31,964 nucleotides of DNA from Saccoglossus kowalevskii (lineage: Eukaryota; Hemichordata; Enteropneusta; Harrimaniidae): NCBI RefSeq assembly GCF_000003605.2, contig NW_003156234.1, positions 19,947 through 51,910 of the forward strand, read 5' to 3'. Shown here piece after piece: positions 10,981 to 21,824 of this stretch (positions are counted from its first letter, which is position 1; every line of letters starts with the position of its first letter). Position numbers and translations under genes: made by a program. The notes under the pieces are model-generated. The model made no database searches. It saw only the letters and a program-made list of their open reading frames with translations, and was not told the DNA's origin.

Positions 10981-11224
10981 GTAAGATGGTGTTAATGTCG
11001 GCATTAATTTATATAGTAAAGCGATGGTAAATAGTAATTTTAAATTGTATTACTGGATATAACAATAGCGTTTGAAAGACCACTCAATGTTATTGGAGAA
11101 GCTAGATAATTATCGAGTGCAATATACGAACCAGTTTTTATATTAAATGTAGTATCTTCATCGTGTGAATTTAAAGTTATTGTACCAAAACAAAATATAT
11201 TTTAGGCCCTTATATAATACTATA

Positions 11225-12602
11225 TACTATGCAATAACCTCGTTGATTGTCAGTCACCTTTGTGTTATAGGATATTTAAATTTCTTTTTGACTATTGATT
11301 CGTATATCATTAGAGAACTTTGTTATTCCACTTTTCATGTTGCGTGTTGTTACATGTATGTATGATATGATGATCATGCTACATTATATGTTTAATAACC
11401 TTTCCCATTAATATTTATGCCACAGTGGCGGTGTTTCAACATTCTTTCCCATAATGCAACACTTGGGATGTCCAGAATATGTATAATTCTACATTATGGG
11501 TGGGTGAATGGTTATTTAGACGTTCTTTGTTTACTTAGTGCACTAAAGAGCCAATGTCAATCTGACAGATGGTTAGTTAGAATGATAATGATAAGGCCTT
11601 TTGCAATATACACTGTGCTCTGCATTGAAAAGCATTTTTTATGTTTGCCAAAAGTGATATATACAAATGTAACCACCCAGTTTCCCATTCACACTGATTA
11701 TTTTAATATATTCAAATGCATCAACCAATGTAAGACTTGATTCTAAAGTTGGGCACTTGGATTAAGACTTGTGGCATTTGGTAAATGTCCAAATCCTTTA
11801 GGCATTAAGATCGGTTACATTTCCAGCCAAACTTATAACTTGTATGTATGAGGCCAGTGAATGTTATTCTAGCAAAGGAAAAAAAGCAGAAACATGTTTT
11901 GGCGCACTAAATGTTACAATTGCTTTACTCCTTGAATGGTAAATATGTACTTCAACACGCCACATATCGGCTGGAAAGAGATTGGTAGTCAAGAAATAGA
12001 TTGAACTGAATTGTGCCCTAAAAGGTTCATCTACGTCAATATGCAAAGCAATGAGTAGCCACAAACATATTGATAAAGTCAAAAACATTGCATAGTAGGA
12101 TGATATTGAGACAGAATCATAGGCTATAGACCGCCATTTTTAATCTGGATGCAACCATTATTTTATGGATAGACCACATGTCATAATGTGAGGGAAGTTA
12201 CACCCCTGATTTAAAAATGCGAGTCTTATTTTGATTTTTCCAAGAACCAATAGATGCATTCACCCAAAATAATTTAAAACTCTTCCGCAACAGCAATTAA
12301 AACAGCTTGCTACATTACACATAGCTTCCATGTCAAATGTATGTTTCATGCATATTTGAGTCTGATTCAATTTACTATCTCTTGAAATAAAAATGATTTC
12401 CAGCAAGATCAAAAGGAAGCTATAGCCAAATATTTGTCTTCGATTACAATATTGAAACTGATATATATTCATAAAAATAAAATGAACTCAAGTTTCGGAG
12501 AAAGAAGGCAATACCCACTCAATACCACTAGAATTAAACCTAAAATCCGCTACATATAAACCAAACCCCCTGTTATAAAAATATACATTGCATGTATTCT
12601 CC
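11225..12602. repeat. 3' flank of gene 1, paralogous to 24165-25335 and 27700-27956
   Basis: Non-coding DNA aligning with the flank of gene 2. Shared landmarks are CAGTCACCTTTGTGTT, TGTTGCGTGTTGTTAC, the GGCATTAAGATCGG stretch and CAGCAATTAAAACAGCTTGC. The plus-strand open frame here (11417-11740) is broken in the other copy, so it is not coding. This is the left end of the recognised tandem unit. Confidence 0.7.
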
Positions 12603-12797
12603 TTAATCGGCCTGAAAATTTTGATAGATTTCACCGAATTTCATGTTGAGGAAATCCATGCTGGTGATTGGAGGATACTTGTTGCTCCCATCCACACACT
12701 TGATGATACATGCTTTATCTGGGGCAACAAAACAAATAAGTGACTGACAAGCTTGTTTTTTTAAATCACTGGATTCTGGGTTTACAACTCTCTGCAC
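12603..12797 (-). CDS. Gene 1 terminal exon 7, with Gln and Cys at the third-ligand and RxS positions
   Basis: 64 codons plus a TAA stop, after a CTTTACAG acceptor. It starts VQRVVNPESS where the family has V-His-R-V; the codon is CAG (Gln). Fifteen residues on, QACQSLICF stands where the family has R-Q-S-I-A-F-F, with TGT (Cys) for the co-substrate-binding Arg. The rest, CVDGSNKYPPITSMDFLNMKF, is a good C-terminal signature of this subfamily. An alternative acceptor six bases later would remove Val-Gln but would still not restore a His. Confidence 0.88.
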   Translation of the reverse strand: MQRVVNPESSDLKKQACQSLICFVAPDKACIIKCVDGSNKYPPITSMDFLNMKFGEIYQNFQAD

Positions 12798-15700
12798 CTG
12801 TAAAGATAGTATACGAACATCATTCAACGTATCGAGGCAAAGAAGGAATAAACATGTCTCTACAACTGTGCCCTATAGTTTAACCACATTATTACACAAC
12901 TACACAACTAGCATCCACGTAAACAATACTACTCATTCATTTTGAATATTCAAGAGAACAAGTTATATGTATGTGATTATATATACTACTTTTTGCTTAA
13001 TCTATATTTTTCTAACTGTTAATTTATGAGGAAAGTACTCTTTGTTCCAAACATTATCCATTCACTAGTTGTTTGTTGTCAACAATGTTTGTACACTCTG
13101 ACGCTATTGGTAGTTAAAGGCCTACACGATCCGCAAAAATGGTCACTGGACAACGGTGAAACTATTTTAATATATGCGTCCGTGTCGTTTTATATTATTT
13201 GAAAACTTGGAGATACAAAACAAAGCAAGATAAGAAGATGTCACAAATGACATTATTGCTGATACTTACCCTTGCTTTCAATGTGTCAGATGTCCATCTC
13301 TCCATTAAGTATCCCAGATTCACAAAAACACCCCCTTTTTCTGGTTTGACGTCCATAAAGCTACCATCTTCACACGCCATCTAGAAAAATTACAAATAAG
13401 TACAATGCTTTTCTAGGACAAATGCTCAAAAGTTGTTCAAATGTCCTTGCATAACAATCCAAAACAATCATTTGACTATCTGTCTGATTGAAATGCACAT
13501 TTGCAAACTCAAGGCACATTGAGAAAACTACCAAATTAAACGTTATAATATGTTGTTGAATATTATCGCAAACACGTGGCTGTTAAAAAATACTACATAC
13601 AAATAGTTTGCGTTAGCATGTAAGATATTTCCATGCGTTCGTTTGCAATTCGCTCTAATTTGCGACAGTCTTGCACATGCACATATCGATTGCCTGTCAT
13701 GATCACGAGACATAATATTTGTATATAATAACATGATATTGGATCCTAGCTTGATGTTAGCAAGAGGTTTGTATCAATCCGAGCCGTAGGCGATGCTTTG
13801 GTATATTTCTTCGGTGAAAATAAATCAAACAACACCGAATACGCGCATATGAGCAATGTCTTAGTTATCCGGTAGCTTAAAACATGGTTGCGGTAGTGTG
13901 ACGTCATGCTATGTGCTATTTTTAATCTGTAATCTATTAAGTTTCTCCGTAGGTGCAAGGAAATATATATTTTTACTAAATAAAGAATCAGTTAGTGTTT
14001 ATGTTTACCAAACTATGTTGTTTAATTATTGGTTGCTTTGGACGTAGGCTTGGTTTCTAGGGAACGCGCCCATTTCACTACTGTACTGTCAATCTGGCAG
14101 CATCCCCGTATCTATCTATCTATATCTAAATATAATTTACCCCTTCAAATTGGATCATTTCCGGCCATTATTTAAGAATTAATGATAATTTACAGTCTCT
14201 ATATGATAGAAAGCTGACAGTAAATAAAATACATTACCAATGCTCCATGTACACAGACAAATACAAAAATATCATGTTTACCAAATGACAAAAACATTCA
14301 TCAAAATAGTAAACTAATCATCACCATGAAATGAACACATCTAATATGCGTTAATGAAAGGAACCTAAATAATAAAATAGCACGACTATCTATGGTTATC
14401 TTATATGTTAGCCATATCTTGTTGTCAATGTCTTCTTTATAAGACTTGTTGCAAGAACTAATTCTTTACAGTGCTTGGTAGTTTTTACTGACGTGTAATG
14501 AAAAGAAAAGAAATCTGTTTTGTTATCCACATGTTAGACTTCAATAATGCACTTGTTACACTTGAAAATATGCTTAAGTGCTTGAGATAATGCAAATATG
14601 CATTATAATGAAGTTATCTTCTGTCTGTTGTTTTTAAATGACCTGCACACACGACAGTATATCACATCGACAAATAAATCATGAGTTATCGGTTAAGTCA
14701 TGTTTATTACAAAATCCAAAAGTTGGCCGCCGAACCACGTGATCAATAAAAATATCTGAAAAATTCGGTTTGAAAAAATACCTTAAAATTGTTGTCTACC
14801 AAATATTGCGTGAAATTAAACATCGGTTGAAGTGAATGTCGGAAGTCCTTGACCTCCAGCAAATAGTGCAATAATAATCCTTGACTTCCAGAAAATTTTG
14901 CAATAATAATCCTTGACCTCCAGAAAATTGGGCAATAATAATCAGAACAAAAGAAACAGGCCCATGGGCAGCATTGTGATCACATAGTGCTCCATGCAAA
15001 ACAATGAAGACAGACTCGAGGAAATGAATTATGCAATAGCAAATGAAGCTGATCACATCACAACAATGTTTTGGTGATAAACATGATTATTCATTGCACA
15101 TTCAAATTACCTGTAACCCTCCTTTGTCATCTTGGAATACCAGAGTAATTGAACCATAGTCCGAATGTTCACCACATCGTATCTGATCGGTTTTGAGGTC
15201 ATCGTCTTGGATTGGCGGATACCATACAGTTCTCAATGTTGACATATTGGCTTCACTGTTAAGCCCTTCATGAGCTTTTTCGAACAAAAGAGGATCCTAC
15301 AAAATATAAGAGAATTGTTGAGAATGGTCTCTCTCAGATATAACATTTATTACTGACCACAGTCGATTAAAAGATTGGCAGATGAAGGTACTTTCGTTAT
15401 CAACCAAACCTAAAGATGTTCACATGCTTGAGTGTGCATTCGTCTAGTTGTCGATAAGACCACCAAATTGTGTAATTGTCTTTAGTCAAGAGTCCAATAT
15501 TTGGTTACTCTTACCTCTATTGGCAGTCCCCGTCCAATGACTTCTAATATGCGGTTGATTAACTGTATGCATTTCTGGTACAGAGTAGTCAATGCTTGGG
15601 AGAACTTTGGTACCTCTTCATTCGGAAATATCTACAGTACCACACATAAACATGTTTAATAATTGTAACCGATTGAAAACTAGGATACTTGTGGATCTGG

Positions 15701-18700
15701 ATCAATGGTGGCCAACTAAAGTTATCGTACATCAATCCGTTGCATTTACATTGATATTTAATGAAATCAATGGTATTCCTTTGAAAATTCAAAATTTTCA
15801 GAACTGAACACTTTTTAATAATAGTAGCAAATAATTTCCCCTCTGAAACCTGAGTCGGAATAAAAAGTATATCCTCTTACCCTTGTGTTTGCGTCTCCCT
15901 CCAAAGGTATATAATTGAATGATTCCTTATAATCTCCAGGTCTATCGGCGGAAAGACTGCAAATATAGCACAGGCCCTTATAATATCAAATATAACATTC
16001 ATTTGCCGTGAGCTCCAATTGAATTTTCGGAAGTCTTCACGTGGATTTGCACATGTAATATTATTATAAACAAATATTATTATGGCTATTCCTAAAAATC
16101 TTTTCGTCAACATGATTTAATCATACAAGCATAACATAAAGTCATTGATAATAACACTATAGAATAATACATTTGAAGATACTTTGAAAAAATAAGGTCT
16201 TAGAATGCTTTGAATCCTTCATACAATATATAAAAACAAATAAACAAGTCCAAGAGTCGCAGAAAAATACTTATGTATTCAATGCAAATATTAATGTTTG
16301 GTGAAAGATTGCAAAGGCTACGGATTTTGTAATAGGCGACATAAGAAAGCGTTCTGTTTATTGTGATACGCTATTCATTGCTAATTCGAATCTATCCTAT
16401 TTGAGTTTGTTTGTTTTGTAACGTGTGCTCCAATACGTCACATCACCTACAATATTAAAGTTACTTACGATTCACAGCCAATTGCAACATAACCATGGTT
16501 ACTATTATCAGGTCTCGAATACTTCACCTTCGTCTCTGTTGGTAAAGTGAAGAATTTCACTGATTGCTGAAATGCGTTGTCAATCTAGAAGGATATATTT
16601 TTAAAATTTATATAAGTGAAAGTACACATTGATTTAGGGAATTATTTGACTATATGTTCAGAGAGTTTATGACATGACATTTACGACGATATACTTTTTA
16701 TCTTCATCATATACAACACACCTGATAAGTAGGCTATGAAAACAATACACTCTGACGACATGGCGAGGTCAACATATATATATCATACAATGTATGTTTT
16801 GATTTTCTTTATACAAATAATCTGTCTATAACCTGAGTTCAACTGTAGTAGTTACACACCTAAACGCAGAGTAATATCCATGTCCGGGTCAACGTAACAT
16901 TCATACATTAGAATCAATACCTCCAAAACACGAATACATACAATTTTACTAGGAAATAAAATGTAGCAATATATCTTAAAAATCGTCTCTCTTTCAGGAA
17001 GTATTCAATCAATCGATATATAAAACATTGCTCATTTTTCTTTTGATCTAAGAACTCTTAAAATATTGTTATTGAATCACCAATATCACACGGGCTACCA
17101 TATTCAAAAAGATAACCTCAGCTCAGCTCATCGACTCTGTAGTCCGGCGTCTTCTCTACACCGATCTAACACATATCGCAAAATGAGTTCCGGGATTTTT
17201 TTAGAAATCAGTTGTCAATCGGCACGTATTTTGAGGATACAATATAACGTTTCAGTGATGTCTTTACTGAATAATTATGAATTGAACTGAGAAATATTAT
17301 AGAAATACACTTGCCCCAAAATAGAGTAGTTCTGGTCCGTACTGGGACGATACAACGCCCTGTCGTATGACTTTTGGTGTTATATTACTGAAAACAGTAA
17401 CACACACTTACAACATATGTTGATACAACATTTCTATTGTTGCATTTTTGTACCAAGTTCATTACAAATGCATTATCGTTTGCCCCATTGGAAATAATAT
17501 AAAACAATAATGAATTGAGCGCAAACAAAGGACTAAAATCGTCATGTTTTAACTGTGGCAAGGCTTGTACAATTCCCAGCAACCATGAGCATACCCCTTT
17601 GAGCCAATTTAATGCTATAGCACGAGCTTTACGACACTTGATTTTATTGCTTTGATGCCGTTTGACACCTCTGACATAGCTCATTTCACTCAGCTTGAAT
17701 ACACTGGAAATCACTGCACAGACGCAGACAACAAAGCGATTATAAGGGCAATCCAAGCTAAACGGATCGCCAATATGATTGTAAGGGCAATTCTAGCGAA
17801 GCATATTATAACATAATGTATACTTAACCTTATGTACCTTTGTTTAACCTTGTTTGATAATTTGTAGAATCTTTTTTAACGCACCTTTCACATTTTTAGA
17901 GCGTTTATTATTTAGAATCAACAACTTTCAGTAGATAATTTAACCATGTGTCACAGGAATTTCATAAATACTTTATCTATTATCTGTGTATTTTAGAAAT
18001 GCCTTAAAGTATAGATGCAGGTTCGTGGGCACTCGGAATTATTTTTTTTAGCTTGGCTAGATAGTGTTGAAATTTCGGAGCATTGTCAATGCTGGTACAT
18101 GCCGAAAATGGATTTTAAAATATAGGGAATCGAGGCACGCGATTAAGAGTTCCGAAAGTGTGTTTACGTTGCTCTTTGATTGACAAGTTACTTTTGATGT
18201 TATATGCAAAGGAGTTGCTGGCCTCAGTTACGGTGCGGCGATGTGTAACTTCCTGTCCGCCACCCTGTTTAACTTACCTCAAGCGCTACCAACTAGTCTT
18301 GTAAACTACAAAAAAGACAAGACGTAGACGCTTCCAGCATGCAAGCGGAATACAAAAAAACATACAGTTGTAAATGATAAGTAAACTTCTTCACTTCACG
18401 CTTATCTCGCAACATGTCGACAATTTCTAACTTGGCAGCTTCCAGTGGAGTACTGTTAAATATTTTTTTTCACTCATTTTTTTCTCCGATGGCATTATAA
18501 AACTGACTAATTATACATCTATCATTTCGCTGTAACGATCACCGTGCTGATAGCATTGCGATGTAGTGGATAAACACCATTCAGACCATTGCTGTGCTGT
18601 CATCGATAACTAACTTTTCAGTGGCAAAATACACAAACGTGAAATGCTTGGTTAATTAAAAATAAAAAATACCCCGAAGATTACAGAAACATCGGCAACG

Positions 18701-21510
18701 AGATGCTGTTTTTAAACACCGCGGAAAAATCACGCACTCTGCGACTCCATCTTGGTTACCTTAATCGGTAACCCCCTTGTCAGCTAGCATGCATTTGTAG
18801 CGATGACGAAAAGTACGTTGTTCGGCCGTGCTCGGCGACCTCTGGTACTATGGTACTCTATGAATGAGGTATTTCCAGAGGTCAGGGTTCGTTTAAATTT
18901 GTATTGACCCGTCTCGTCTGCTCGTAGTTAAATGAAACCTGTTTCGATTTACAATGGTTGTCTCCATTTCGACTTTTTCTCACCGGCGTTTGAGAGATTG
19001 AGTACAAAAACTGCGAATAGCCGTTGTATAGCAAAATATTACGGCCCATTTCAACCTGGCCGTCTAACTTCGCACGATCCATTTCACCTGAGATCATGAA
19101 AAACTGCGTCATACCACGGTTATACATACCACGAGTATTTTTTTAAAGGTTTGAGGAAAGGTAAATTTAGACTCAACCACGGTTACTGAAAAACCGTGAT
19201 TCATTCCACCCAATCGGGTCGCTATGTTTATATAACTGTATGAATATCTCATCGGTTTTACGTAATCCTGTCCGAGCTATTTAGATTTGAACGCCATGGT
19301 AAACTGAAAAACACAAGTGGAGATAATTGCTAATTTGCATAATCATTCACTCAGTAAGAAGTTTGCTAATGCTCATAATTAAAATGGCTGTAACAGTTCC
19401 AACTTTAAACATATTATCGTTTTGTAAAAAGTTAAATATAGTGCATAATATGGAGATCCCGTCATTACTTTTTTTCTCCATGTTTCTTTTTGATTGTTTA
19501 TGTACAGCCTTGCTAAATCTTGCTAAGCATTCAAAAGAGAGAATGTTTGTACCAGTTTTCTATATTTTAAAATCGTGTTTTGAGTATGTCCCACTATTCA
19601 TAATGCTGCGAAATTTTAACAGTCTATAGCAAGCCTGTTTGAATAATAAAAAACAAACAAAAAATTCACTTCGAGTGCCCACGAATCTGCTTCTATACCT
19701 TAACTAACAGCCACTGGCTGATCGCATGTTTACTCTGTCACGCCTTAGATTATGTAAAATTTGCCATGAAAGTGAGCAGCGAGGCGTTACTTCAGCTGGC
19801 CGTTTTGAAAAATAAAGCCAGGCTATCTGTATTGTGGCAATTCGTGACTAACAAGCTACACTACTGGAATCAGCACCATAGACAGACCAATTATGGATGA
19901 ATCATTCTGTACCATCTGTAATGAACTTGCGTTTATTCCTTTTGGAACGAAATTGGTATTTCTCAGTGTAAGCGTCGTCGGGTAAGTAGGTCGATGTTAG
20001 AGCTTTACACCCCTAATGTAAAGACATGTGAGAGAGGTCATGTACTAGAAACCTCTGATCCCACATGTGGCCCCAAGCACACCGACATTAGGCGAAATTG
20101 TGCTTAGTAAATTACACGTTTATTATACCCTATTTTCATGTTATCACAATTTATATTATAACAACTTGTAAGGTAATTATAAACATATACTACATACAGG
20201 CATTATAAACATTTACTACAAACATGAATTTTATAAATACTTTATTTACAAGTTGTTTTCAACAGTGACAGTGCTTTAACATTTGATACACATCCCCGGT
20301 AATTATGTGATCATGACGACGGCTGCAGCAGTTTGTTTGTAAGATTTGGCAGGGAAGGGTACACCGAGGTATTACCTCAGCTGATCATTTGGGTGAATAA
20401 AGCTGGACTAATCTGCAATGATCTACTGCGTATATAATGTGTTTCCACTCACCGCAAGTTCCGGAATGCCATGATTTATAAAATAAACACATCCAGCGGT
20501 AGTGAAACCATGATGAACATCATCTATGAGCTTTTGGTAAGTCTCGGCATCAGGCGTATTTCTATTTAGATTATATGCCGAGAAGTCAATAATGGGAACT
20601 GTCGATGCTGCCATACTGCTACCATTCAATGAGTGCAGAAGTCACGTAAGACAGTTTATGTATTCATGAACCTTTGTAATGATTTACGTTCTATGTTCAC
20701 ATGTCAGGAATAAAGCCAGACTATCTGTATTGTGACAATTCGTGACAAACAAGCTAAACTACTGGAATCAGTTAGCACCATATTCTATTCAAAGACAAAC
20801 CAATTATGAAAGAATAAAGCTGTACTATCTACAATGAACTAACGTTTATTCCTGGGACGAACCTGGTATTTTTCAGTGTAAGCGTCGTTGGCTAAGTAGG
20901 TCGATGTTTGAGCTATACACCCATAACGTAAAGACATGTGAGAGAGGTCATGTACTAGAAACCTCTGTTCCCACATGTGGCCCCAAGCACACCGACATTA
21001 GGCGAAGTTGTACTCAGTAAATTGCACGTTTATTATACCCTATTTTAATGTTATTACAATACTACATCCAGGACTTTTATAAATACTTTATTTACAAGTT
21101 GTTTTCAACAGTGGCAGTGCTTTAACATTTGAGACACATCCCCGGTAATTATGTGATCATGGCAGCGGTTGCATGAGTTGAAGTTTGTAAGATTTGGCAA
21201 GAAAGGGAACACCGAGGCATTACCTCAGCTGGACTAATCTGCAATGAACTACTGTGTATACATTGGGGTCGAACTGCAATTGCAGTAGCCAAAACAAAGT
21301 CTAACACTACCAAAATGTACATTCTTATTACAATGTGTTTCCACTCACAGCAAGTTCCGGAATGCCATGATTTATAAAATAAACACATCCACTGGTAGTG
21401 AAACCATGATGTACGTCATCGATGAGCTTCTGGTAAGTCTCGGCATCAGGTGTTCTTGTATTTCGATTATATGCCGTGAAGTCAATGTTGGGAACAGTCG
21501 ATGCTGCCAT
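12603..21510 (-). CDS. Isopenicillin-N-synthase-like 2OG-Fe(II) oxygenase, gene 1 (seven exons, complete)
   Basis: Exons in transcription order: 1b 21349-21510 or 1a 20453-20614, then 16469-16584, 15881-15956, 15515-15631, 15111-15296, 13270-13380, 12603-12797. Together they encode 320 residues, a normal length for the family. All introns are GT-AG, and reading frame is kept at every join; only the exon 2/3 join splits a codon. The N-terminal exon carries a VP-x-IDF start and an FINHGIP motif, typical of the DIOX_N part. Exon 3 has the SADRPGDYKESFNY stretch. Exon 5 holds the jelly-roll HSD pair (His201, Asp203) in a GEHSDYGSITLVFQDD context. The expected third ligand His is Gln258, and the RxS Arg is Cys273 (CQS). 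Known members oxidise small molecules or peptides with Fe(II) and usually 2-oxoglutarate; the substrate here is unknown. The altered ligands make normal catalysis doubtful. Intron 1 contains a TTAA-flanked transposon. The family call is firm; enzymatic activity is not. Confidence 0.88.
13381..15110. other. Intron 5 of gene 1
   Basis: 1,730 bases, against 1,242 in gene 2. About 400 bases (13394-13797) have no counterpart in gene 2, and the 32-bp repeat is expanded. No coding content is seen. Confidence 0.6.
14847..14942. repeat. Three tandem 32-bp repeats in intron 5 of gene 1
   Basis: CCTTGACCTCCAG-type units start at 14847, 14879 and 14911. The same place in gene 2 (about 29745) has a single unit, so this is a local expansion in gene 1. 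Confidence 0.8.
15111..15296 (-). CDS. Gene 1 exon 5, jelly-roll core with HxD iron-binding pair
   Basis: 62 codons between a TTTGTAG acceptor and a GTAATT donor, phase 0 on both sides. It begins DPLLFEKAHEG, continues LRTVWYPPIQ, and contains CGEHSDYGSITLVFQDD, where His and Asp of HSD are the first two iron ligands of the 2-His-1-carboxylate triad. The GGLQ end is the family's usual turn before the next strand. This exon is the strongest evidence for family membership. Confidence 0.9.
16585..18003. other. Intron 1 of gene 1, left part
   Basis: The portion up to about 17400 aligns with the right end of the window (31317-31964), as expected for paralogous introns. A 123-codon minus-strand frame at 17385-17756 lies outside the aligned part and has no recognised motif. 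Confidence 0.5.
18008..18035 (+). repeat. Left terminal inverted repeat of the TTAA element
   Basis: 28 bases immediately after TTAA; pairs with 19672-19699 with three mismatches. Confidence 0.75.
19672..19699 (-). repeat. Right terminal inverted repeat of the TTAA element
   Basis: Reverse complement of the left repeat with three mismatches; immediately followed by TTAA at 19700-19703. Confidence 0.75.
20453..20614 (-). CDS. Alternative first coding exon 1a of gene 1
   Basis: 54 codons from ATG 20612-20614 to a GTGAGT donor, the same length and phase as exon 1b, and nearest to exon 2. The encoded start is a VPIIDFSAY segment followed by FINHGIPELA. It sits in the left copy of a ~900-bp direct duplication whose right copy holds exon 1b. 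At the position of the exon 1b TATA box this copy reads TACAAAGG (minus strand, 20671-20678), so its promoter may be weaker. The coding sequence has no stop or frameshift. Confidence 0.75.
21349..21510 (-). CDS. Alternative first coding exon 1b of gene 1
   Basis: 54 codons starting at ATG 21508-21510 and ending in a consensus GTGAGT donor, in phase with exon 2 at 16584. It encodes the DIOX_N start with a PNIDFTAY segment and FINHGIPELA. It differs from exon 1a mainly in residues 7-20 (NRNTRT against LNRNT). A TATAAAGG box lies on the minus strand at 21566-21573, about 60 bases before the ATG, a plausible core promoter distance. It is the more distal of the two first exons, so using it requires skipping exon 1a. 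Which first exon is used is an inference without transcripts. Confidence 0.75.
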
Positions 21511-21565
21511 ATTGCTACCCTTTAATGAGTACAGAAATCATGTTAGCCAGTTAATGTTTCACGTA

Positions 21566-21573
21566 CCTTTATA
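21566..21573 (-). promoter_or_regulatory. TATA-like box upstream of exon 1b
   Basis: TATAAAGG on the minus strand, 56-63 bases before the exon 1b ATG. The same octamer sits at the same place in the orphan copy (6047-6054). In exon 1a it is changed to TACAAAGG (20671-20678). Position and conservation support a core promoter role, but this is sequence inference only. Confidence 0.4.
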
Positions 21574-21824
21574 ATGATTTACGTTCTATGTTCACATGTC
21601 GAGCTTGCCCTGTAGACAACAAGTCGAAAAATACGAGCGAACAACTACTTTTGATGTTTCATTCCCAGGAAGTGCAGATGAACGTGTATATTAAGCGTGA
21701 ATGTGTCGTGGACGGACGGGAGTTATATCAAAATAGTTGTATAAATACACTGCAACTGCACTGCACTGTTGAACAACTTATCCACAACGTGATTAGTCAC
21801 CTGGCAACATTTTATTGTTTGACA

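Larger units (their letters stand above)
18008..19699. mobile_element. TTAA-flanked 1.69-kb element with 28-bp terminal inverted repeats (piggyBac-like, non-autonomous)
   Basis: Left end 18008-18035 and right end 19672-19699 are inverted repeats matching at 25 of 28 positions, with a shared TTCGTGGGCACTCG core. Both ends abut TTAA (18004-18007 and 19700-19703). The flanks resemble two nearby paralogous sequences in which a single TTAA sits at 20276-20279 and 21122-21125, consistent with an empty target. TTAA duplication is the hallmark of the piggyBac superfamily, though the ends do not begin with the usual CCC-type bases. Inside are a GC-richer stretch (18720-19130), a GGTTACC/GGTAACC inverted repeat (18754-18773) and an 81-codon minus-strand frame of unknown meaning. 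No transposase is recognised. It lies within intron 1 of gene 1. Confidence 0.7.
19705..21540. repeat. Direct duplication (~900 bp) carrying alternative first exons 1a and 1b
   Basis: The left copy (about 19805-20640) and right copy (about 20705-21540) align end to end. Shared landmarks are ATAAAGCCAG-type starts, AGTGTAAGCGTCGT, the CATGTGAGAGAGGTCATGTA stretch at 20027 and 20936, CCCAAGCACACCGACATTAG, and the exon itself. The duplication created two complete first exons with separate upstream DNA. Confidence 0.75.

Noticed and set aside
11417-11740. 107-codon plus-strand open frame
   Set aside because: The paralogous sequence at 24345-24710 has an early stop and indels in this frame, so there is no sign of coding constraint.
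12603-12797. Sequencing error as the cause of the Gln and Cys changes
   Set aside because: The same codons occur independently in gene 2, about 15.4 kb away.
14847-14942. Short regular repeats as a CRISPR array
   Set aside because: Only three contiguous units without spacers, in a eukaryotic intron.
14796-15056. 86-codon minus-strand open frame with repeated peptide
   Set aside because: Generated by the three 32-bp intronic repeats, and absent in gene 2.
17385-17756. 123-codon minus-strand open frame in intron 1
   Set aside because: No recognised motif, no counterpart visible in gene 2, and cysteine- and leucine-rich chance composition. Left unannotated but not disproved.
18837-18882. GACCTCTGG / CCAGAGGTC inverted repeat as a terminator
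   Set aside because: Eukaryotic context; it lies inside the TTAA element and has no T-tract or gene end beside it.
19327-19629. 100-codon plus-strand open frame inside the TTAA element
   Set aside because: Hydrophobic AT-rich composition with no transposase motif; likely chance.
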